From: Prosthecobacter debontii
GTDB lineage: Bacteria; Verrucomicrobiota; Verrucomicrobiia; Verrucomicrobiales; Akkermansiaceae
Length of the DNA stretch: 42,878 bases
Assembly (NCBI GenBank): GCA_945862245.1
Contig: CAMAXN010000020.1
Span: 1 to 42,878 of the forward strand
Reading direction: 5' to 3'
Numbering within the stretch: position 1 is the first letter of the stretch; every line of letters starts with the position of its first letter. The notes beneath the pieces are model-generated. The model was not told where the DNA came from. It saw only the letters and a list, made by a program, of their open reading frames with translations, and did not search any database. Shown piece by piece: positions 42,651 through 42,878 of the stretch. The translations under genes and the position numbers were made by a program.

Positions 42651-42878
42651 ATGCGCCAGATGCATATAAGATTTACGGAACAGGAGCTGGCGACGCTCGT
42701 TGAGATGCTGAGCCTAGCTGTGAATGTCGCTTCCTGGAACCAGAAGGAGAGTGCAGACGCGAAGCTTGGAGATTATGAGGCATTTGAAAGTAAAATGCTG
42801 GAAAAAGCCGCGCACAGCGGACTTGGAATGCTGATCGAGTTCGACCAGGAGACGCTGCGTTTCCGGGTGAAAAAGGAG
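42651..42878 (+). CDS. 5' part of an unidentified gene (partial)
   Basis: From ATG 42651 a frame stays open to the window end (76 codons), beginning MRQMHIRFTEQELATLVEML and continuing SLAVNVASWNQKESADAKLG, with HSGLGMLIEFDQETLRFRVK near the end. It is acidic and helical with a soluble character and no signal peptide. A second in-frame ATG at 42660 could also be the start. I do not recognise the family from this portion. It is divergent from the pilin-like gene. Confidence 0.6.
   Translation, partial: MRQMHIRFTEQELATLVEMLSLAVNVASWNQKESADAKLGDYEAFESKMLEKAAHSGLGMLIEFDQETLRFRVKKE

Noticed and set aside
42420..42665. An 81-residue minus-strand frame upstream of the pilin-like gene
   Set aside because: Basic, aromatic-rich composition with no motif; it covers the promoter region and overlaps the start of the divergent partial gene.

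Overview
The window is chromosomal DNA of a moderately GC-rich, Gram-negative bacterium, most likely a member of the Verrucomicrobiota (Verrucomicrobiae/Verrucomicrobiales). The main reasons are a paired cytochrome-c/DUF1549/DUF1553 ('Planctomycete cytochrome') gene and DUF1501 gene, BamA and KdsA (outer membrane and LPS), a GldF/GldG/DUF4340 locus, and a pilin-like protein typical of the PVC group. The assignment rests on gene content only.

Layout. 1-661: the tail of an unidentified gene, then a UPF0175-type antitoxin with a truncated PIN toxin. 812-2816: nuoB, nuoC and a rhomboid protease. 2881-5217 (-): bamA. 5248-7702: a gene-poor stretch with decayed gene fragments, two copies of a dispersed repeat and a beta-propeller lactonase gene between them. 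7703-9802 (-): recQ. 9914-10938: a small membrane protein and an exported intradiol dioxygenase. 10993-13914: nfeD (long), nfeD (short) and floA, closed by a strong terminator. 14039-20761: housekeeping genes (hom, gatB, a DUF1844 gene, kdsA), then a luxE/luxC-like fatty-acid reductase pair without luciferase and a divergent IF-1-like gene. 20742-25278 (-): DUF1501 and cytochrome/DUF1553 genes. 25471-27009 (-): menD. 27263-30953 (+): an RMDN-like TPR protein and trkA-trkH. 31014-35406 (-): DUF4340, GldG-like and ABC-2 permease genes. 35547-39714 (-): sufD, sufB, sufC and a Fur-family regulator. 39903-40487 (+): rplU-rpmA. 40544-42403: a DUF2452 gene (-), an internally deleted IS4-type element, and a pilin-like gene (-). 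42651-end: the start of an unidentified gene.

Most genes are standard core functions: respiration (nuoBC, menD), envelope assembly (bamA, kdsA), Fe-S assembly (sufCBD), potassium uptake (trkAH), translation (gatB, rplU, rpmA, IF-1-like) and membrane microdomains (nfeD-floA).

The most unusual signal is between the genes. At least eight gene junctions carry degenerate seven-base arrays (roughly TTTARRG/TTGARAT, or the reverse complement). At three junctions they form long inverted pairs, and they often supply the stop codon of the neighbouring gene, once apparently a TTG start. A second family, of nine-base units related to CACGGATGR, occurs at five junctions, again often as hairpins. Other points of interest are the orphan LuxE/LuxC pair, the nuoBC fragment without the rest of complex I, a Fur-like regulator without zinc-binding CxxC motifs beside suf, and a 626-bp IS4 derivative that keeps both ends but has lost its transposase core.
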